Assembly: GCA_037367355.1 (NCBI GenBank)
Contig: CM074699.1
Location: 1,550,001-1,614,000 of the forward strand
Length of the DNA stretch: 64,000 nt
From: Neoscytalidium dimidiatum
Taxonomy: Eukaryota; Ascomycota; Dothideomycetes; Botryosphaeriales; Botryosphaeriaceae
Direction of reading: 5' to 3'
Below the pieces are notes generated by a model. That model had not been told where the DNA came from and made no database searches. It saw nothing but the letters and a program-made list of their open reading frames with translations. Shown one piece after another: positions 58,718 through 64,000 of this stretch; within the stretch, counting starts at the first letter, position 1; the number at the start of each line of letters is the position of its first letter. The translations under genes and the position numbers were made by a program.

Positions 58718-60603
58718 GCCTTTGTTCGGTTTTGTTGGTGAGGTTTTTTTGGAGGCTTGGCAAAATGGCGGTGGGTTAAGCGAGTTGGGCCTCGGCAGAA
58801 GAAGAGAGGCGTATTTAAGGAAGTCGGAAGATGCGCAGAGGCTATCTTGCTGCTGTGAGGCGACCTTAGAATCGAGTGGGAGGTCGTCGTGTATTATCAG
58901 ACTGAGACAGTACGCAGTCTGAGGCCCGAAGTCGAGCCAGATCTTTTCGCAAATAAGCGGATTAAGAAACTACACTTTAAGTCCTAACAATTCAGATAGT
59001 TCTGCCACCGTCAGAAGCATTTTGGGATTCGGTACGCATCCCAAAGTACTCAGGAGCCCAGAAGCGAAGCAGGAGATGGATGACATTGAAATATGTATAT
59101 ATATGCTCAGAGGAACGGTTTCCAGAAGATATAATTTAAAATTTCACAAAATGTGGATGTAGTGGATATTTCAAATCACTCACTTGAACCCCGTGCAGCC
59201 GTTCAAGAAATGCATCTGTATCTCGGTGGTTAGGGGAGGCAGATTGCGTCTCATCAACTTGCCTAAATAGGAAAAGGTATGATATTGTCCAAGAATACTT
59301 GGTTGAATCCCAAATACTACAAGATGGACACGTCTTCTTGAACAGCTCCATGATGCTTCGAAACTCTTCGTTTCGCTCACAATGAGATATACTAGATTCA
59401 TATATTCGGATCTGCCATACTTGTATATGGAAACTATGATTATGATGATGTGACGCCTCTTATAGAGTTCTCCTCGAACAAATGAGGAAGACAAGACATC
59501 TAGACCAATTAAGAATACAGATTTGTTTTATTTACGACGAACAACATTGCTAAATGTATTCATTTTCTTGATGCTGCAGATGACGTAGTGGTGATGTTGA
59601 CTAAAAACGGGGGTCGTGTACTGTACGTGTCGTGGAATACCCCTCATTCAACAGCAACGCAAGACTTACCCATGCACCCTCCGCTTATCTCGCAGCAATC
59701 AACAAACGATACCATGCATCTTTCCCAATAGCATCGCAGCACCATCGCATCAAAATTGTGGGCAGCAGACCTCGGGCCAATGAGCATTCAGAGGCAAGGG
59801 CAGCAAGCTAGCCCATGCTGGAGCGCCCTGCATGCCTCGTGCATGGCCATCAAGAAATGCGGAGTGCATATCGCGACATCATCCCTACGGCGCCACGCAT
59901 GTGATGCCCGGGATTGCCGTCAGACGTGATGCAAAGAGTTCCAAAATAAAGCAAGAAAGCGCCCAAAGTACAAAAAGGAAGGCCGCGCTTGCGGACGGGT
60001 AAGGCAAATATCGATTTCTTGTTCGTTCAGTCTTCTCAACTTCCCGTCGCCTTCCCTGTCCACCCTAATTTTTATTTGACTTGTCCCGTCGCTTTCCGCC
60101 CCCTGCGTCTTCCGTTGCCTCTCCATTGTTGCAGCAGGCTGTAGATTTTATCGTTGCGTGGCAACTCCTCGTCTGACCGGAGAGGTGGAGAAAGCCTGCC
60201 ATTTCTCGAGGGCGGGCTGTGTGCACGATCGTACTCGTTGGAGACCTTGCTCTCTTATTGGCGGCTGTGTGTGTTGGGACCACTCCCGTCGGCCCCTCAT
60301 CTCATCCACCAGCAATCCTGCTGCCTTGCGGCTTTTCCTCTTTTCGGCCCCTTGCCGTAGCAGCTGCTGCGCCTCGCTCGTCAGCGATCAGCTCTCTCCC
60401 AACACGAAACAGAATTAACCCTGCGCTAAGCTGCGCGGAAATTGCACGCTTGGAATAACCTCCAGCGTCTATCCTTCTCGGCTGCTGGGACGAGGTTGTG
60501 AAGAGCTTAGGGGACAAGCAAATTGCCCGACGGGCGAGCAACGAGGGGAAAGAGGGGCATCCGCAGCTCCAGCTCTGTCAAGATCTCCTCAACAGCGGTG
60601 ACT
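58718..60603. other. Intergenic region, partly AT-rich
   Basis: These 1.9 kb lie between the tRNA and the His-rich protein gene. The stretch 58.9-59.6 kb is AT-rich. Frames present are short and unrelated; no transposon or second tRNA is found. Confidence 0.5.
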
Positions 60604-61086
60604 ATGGTCGACGGACACGACTCCGGTGGTGTAAGCACACACTTTCTGTCCCGAGAACTACTCGTATCCACCAGCGTTATTTTCCACTTACGCTGGCAAT
60701 AGCACGCAGGTGAGGGTTCTTCCCATGAGTCTGGTAACGCGCATCACGGCGACGACCACCATGATGGTTTCCCCGACCATGAGAATGGCCACCATAAGCA
60801 CCACCACCACCATTCTCACAACGATCCGCTCGACCATCAATCTGATTATGCTCCAGCCTATGGACAGTATCCAGAGACCAACCCTCGATGGCGTCAGGCC
60901 TTGCACGAAGCTGAAGATGAGGATCCCGAGCAGCAGCCGCTGTTGACAGGGCGCTCGAGAAGGGTAGCGCCCGGTCCGATCGTTGCAGTCTTGTCGTTGA
61001 TCGTGGTCATAGGAGTTCTGCAAATTGTTATTGTGACAATGAAGAGTAAGGATGGGTATACTGGGTCCGGTGCTGCACTTGACTAA
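60604..61086 (+). CDS. His-rich single-pass membrane protein, function unknown
   Basis: Predicted 132-133 aa in two exons. The intron starts at 60629 or 60631 and ends at 60709 or 60714 respectively; both choices keep the frame. I do not recognise the family. The first exon encodes MVDGHDSGG. Then comes a very His-rich segment (about residues 20-50, including GHHKHHHHHSHND). An acidic stretch (NPRWRQALHEAEDEDPEQQPLLTG) follows and then one hydrophobic helix (PIVAVLSLIVVIGVLQIVIVTM) near the C-terminus. The tail is only about 13 residues, so a tail-anchored or C-terminally anchored topology is plausible. The PLL motif before the helix could be a sorting signal. The His cluster may bind Zn, Cu or Ni, but that is inference. 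A helix and charged linker in one continuous frame favour this reading over the overlapping frame. Confidence 0.6.
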
Positions 61087-64000
61087 AATCTTCTTTGCCG
61101 ATGCTTCGTTACTATTTTACCACGAATATGTTCGCTTTGCCTCTCCTTCCATGATATCCTGAACTGGCATATGCAAGATTCGCGTTTGCAATCTTATCCC
61201 TGTTTAACTTCAACGTGCATGACTTCTCCCGGAAATCTTCGCCTCGTGGCTTCTTCTGTTCCTCGTCGGTCACTTGCCATTTACGGAAACCGACGGAGTC
61301 AAAATTCCCACTTTGGGTACTAGCGCACTTTTTGTCAACATTATCATGACTTTTGGGTTTTGCTCCACCATTCAGTCCCTACTCCCTGCCCTCTGCTTTC
61401 TGCTTGAGACGCTGTCTTGAAATCGCCATGCTCTTGATGCTGACGTCATACATCGAATGAATACCCATACGACACCAGCTCCGTCCCCGTTTCTCTTATC
61501 TTTGAAAGCTAACATAATGACTGCATCACCCAAAAGTCGATGACTTCAGAGAAGATGCCCCTTTTTTAGCAAGTACCAGACCTGCCACTACGAAATGCAC
61601 CTTATACAGACCAACACGACCCTGACAGAAAAAGCCCGTCACAGCAAGACGTCATTGTAGCAGGCAACGAGGTAGATACAAGAGCTTTAAAAGTATGCAC
61701 ACGAACGGGAATGTACGTGTATACCAACGGCTTGAAATTATGATTCCCGCGTGGGCGCACAGTACAACAAGGAGGAAAGGCTTCTGGACGGTTGCATGGT
61801 CTCTTCCCTTCAACACAGTTGCGCCTTGCCGGCTACCAAGTAACCGCTCAGGATATCAGAGACAAGAAAATATCATTTTGTCATTTAAAATTCCTTGGCT
61901 ACGGAAGTCTGTCCAAAATCTTCCAGAGGATAGAAACTTCGTGATGTAACGATGCCGCCTCATTCTGTTTCTCCTGCCCGGACAAACATTCAGCACACTG
62001 TCATGCAGGAGAAACTCGCTGATCGGATCAGAGCGGGCCATTTACTTATTCTCAAGCTTTGGTCGACGCCAAGTCAACAGCAGGCGATCGCACCGGAAGT
62101 GCGGAAAATCCTGCGACGAGTTCGTTCTTTAGCCGTCATCCAACGCGAGGACAACTAGCACATAGAGTATCAAGTCAGTCACCGAAGGTCACCTTGGAAA
62201 TAGATCTCTGAAAAATTGCATTCTCGGCTGATCCTGCCGATCTAGAAGAAACTGTGCGTTTTCGTGCGGATTCAGAGTGGCCTTTGCGAAACTTTCAAAA
62301 GAGAATCACGCTTGCATGATCACTTCGACACCTTGGCACGACCGTCCATGAAGAAGATGAAATTTCAACCCAATTCATGTATCAGGGGCCAAGCACTGCC
62401 GAATTGACCGTCGAAAATGGGTAGGAATAGCAAAGGTCTTATTTCGCGGTAGCTGTTGAATATGCGTGTGAAGGCAACATTCATCGGCATATCCGCCCGT
62501 ACAACGGGCTCAACACCAAAACACTCTGTGGGTGTACGGTTAGCGAGTAAAACGGTCTTCCATCAGACCTCAGGCAGCGTCCCACGGTCGGACATCCCGT
62601 TGTCCGTAACACAGGCACAAGGGAAGAATGTCCCATCGGATAGCCTCAGTGTTCGGCCGAACGCTCAAGCGTAACACGTGCAGCTGCTCTGTCAATACAC
62701 AAGCTCTAGATTGGTACACAACTGCAACCTAATCCTTCCACCACCATCCTTCAGGACCGACAGGTCCTTCGCGCAGCCGTGGACCCTGAAGAACTGCCGA
62801 TGTCATGTCCACTACTCATCCTTCCACCTACCGGAAGGAAAAACAAAGATAATAAATCTCTCCGACTCCACTTTCCCCCGGCTCCACGCAAGCGCAATAT
62901 GCAGGGCAAATGAGCGAAAATCGATAGTTCAGCTTCCCACGTGTCTCCGACCAGCCGCCTCACAAGCCACCGCAGCCGCGGGCCCGGCAGGGAAGAGGGA
63001 AAGAAAAGGCAAATCCTACGCTAGGATCTGTGGCGCGAGGGAAGAGAGGGAGAAAGGGCGCCCCATAGAACGTGCGGGACGATGTTCTGCCCATCTGCTC
63101 GTCCGGTAGTCGAAAAAAAGGTCCGACTGGGCTTCCATTGCCTCCATGCACAAGAAATGATGCAAAGTGCATAATCTCGCAGGTCTCAAATTGGCCAGGT
63201 GGTCTAGAAGGCGGTGTGCTTCGATGGCGCGACGGCAAGCGGCGTCGTCTAAGTCCAGTGTACTTGCACTACCCAATTCCATGTAGTGGTATGATGTCAT
63301 TTTTGGGAAGGGATCGAGGGGAAAACATTGCTTACGTGACCAAAAGTAGGCATATCGGAATTTGATCCTATCCCAATTGCTGCAAGACGGGGGGGGAATC
63401 TGGGCTGATGTGGCACAAATGTGGTAGATGAAGGAACTCTTGCAACCATTTTAGGAAGGAAGCCGAGCGATTTGGGAAAGTCAGCGGCTACGTTAGCTAG
63501 TCCATCGGTTAGCTCGCCCACGGTGGTGGCTTGGTACATGCGAAGCTTCCACTTGGGATACATAGCACAAAGGGCGAGCAACATTCCGTTCCAGCCGCAC
63601 CGTGCTAGGTGAGCCGGTGGCGCACTTCGTGCTCGCGTGGCGCCATTTTCCTGAGAGAGGATGAGCAGAAGGCGTAATGAACTACTGCAGGGCAGCAGAT
63701 CCTTCTTCAGAGTCAGACACTCCGACTGTGTCTTGCCTCCTTCCCTTTCGTGCTCAGGCGTTGCGTTTGCTGAGACAGATCTACTGCCGCCCAAGATCTG
63801 CGGCGCTGCTACTGATGACTGCTGACCCCGTTGTCGGTATAATAGCCCATCTCTGTTATCGGGCATGGATGCTCATCGGTAATTTCACGCGGCCAGAACC
63901 AGCAACGATAGCGCCTCAGGTGAGAGCCAGATCGGGAATGCTCGACGGAAAGATCGGAGGTGTTGTGGAACGGTGGTGTTGCCGGGATAGGCAAAGGGCG
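61087..64000. other. Right-end region, no gene called
   Basis: These 2.9 kb hold only short frames. A 189-codon minus-strand frame at 63297-63866 is the longest and could belong to a gene running off the window, but no domain or splice pattern supports it. No RNA genes or repeats are seen. Confidence 0.45.

Noticed and set aside
63297..63866. 189-codon minus-strand frame near the right end
   Set aside because: Some protein-like stretches but no recognisable domain, and it could not be extended by convincing splice sites.

Overview
This window is nuclear DNA of a filamentous ascomycete (Pezizomycotina, probably a Dothideomycete; the class is an inference). The coding capacity is compact, with many GT-AG introns of about 45-110 bp carrying CTAAC-like branch sites. 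The gene set is fungal: a Ppo-type fatty-acid dioxygenase/P450 fusion, CYP51, an FHA checkpoint kinase, Mdm31, a fungal INSIG and a fungal Sfk1. I support 24 protein genes and one unusual tRNA gene. Gene models were built by hand from splice sites, and exon lengths were checked for frame.

Layout. 1-5.2 kb: GC-rich, no supportable gene. 5.2-7.1 kb: amino-acid permease (+). 7.1-10.5 kb: gene-free. 10.5-21.1 kb, all minus strand: INSIG-like protein, eIF2-gamma, a CAMK-like kinase and cytochrome c1. 22.5-23.1 kb: small secreted protein with a C-terminal Cys motif (+). 24.0-29.1 kb: TUG/Ubx4-type UBX protein (+), ribosomal protein eL36 (-), Sfk1-like membrane protein (+). 30-33.5 kb: proteasome beta7 (-), HCNGP/SAP30BP-like protein (-), proteasome beta6 (+). 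35-39 kb: 14-exon Ppo oxygenase (-). 40.7-49.3 kb: DUF2235 hydrolase (+), Pno1 (-), Mdm31 (+), Arp2/3 subunit ARPC1 (-), U2B''-like RRM protein (+). 49.5-57.2 kb: Atg10 split over four exons (-), Chk2/Cds1-type kinase (+), CYP51 (+), Pex10 (+). 58.5 kb: an alanine tRNA gene interrupted twice. 60.6-61.1 kb: His-rich single-pass membrane protein (+). 61.1-64 kb: no supported gene.

Most genes are housekeeping and lie in divergent pairs (HCNGP/beta6, Pno1/Mdm31, ARPC1/U2B'', Atg10/Chk2) sharing 220-400 bp promoters. There is no operon, mobile element or CRISPR array. Loose themes are proteasome assembly (beta6 and beta7 are ring neighbours), membrane lipid and sterol homeostasis (INSIG, CYP51, Sfk1, Ppo), RNA processing (Pno1, U2B'', HCNGP) and organelle biology (Mdm31, Pex10, Atg10, cytochrome c1).

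The most unusual object is tRNA-Ala(AGC) at 58526-58673. Besides a normal 17-nt anticodon-loop intron it carries a 59-nt insert exactly in the D-loop after G18G19. The insert starts GTAAGT, ends AG and contains a TTAAC branch-like element, so it looks like an mRNA-type intron inside a Pol III gene.
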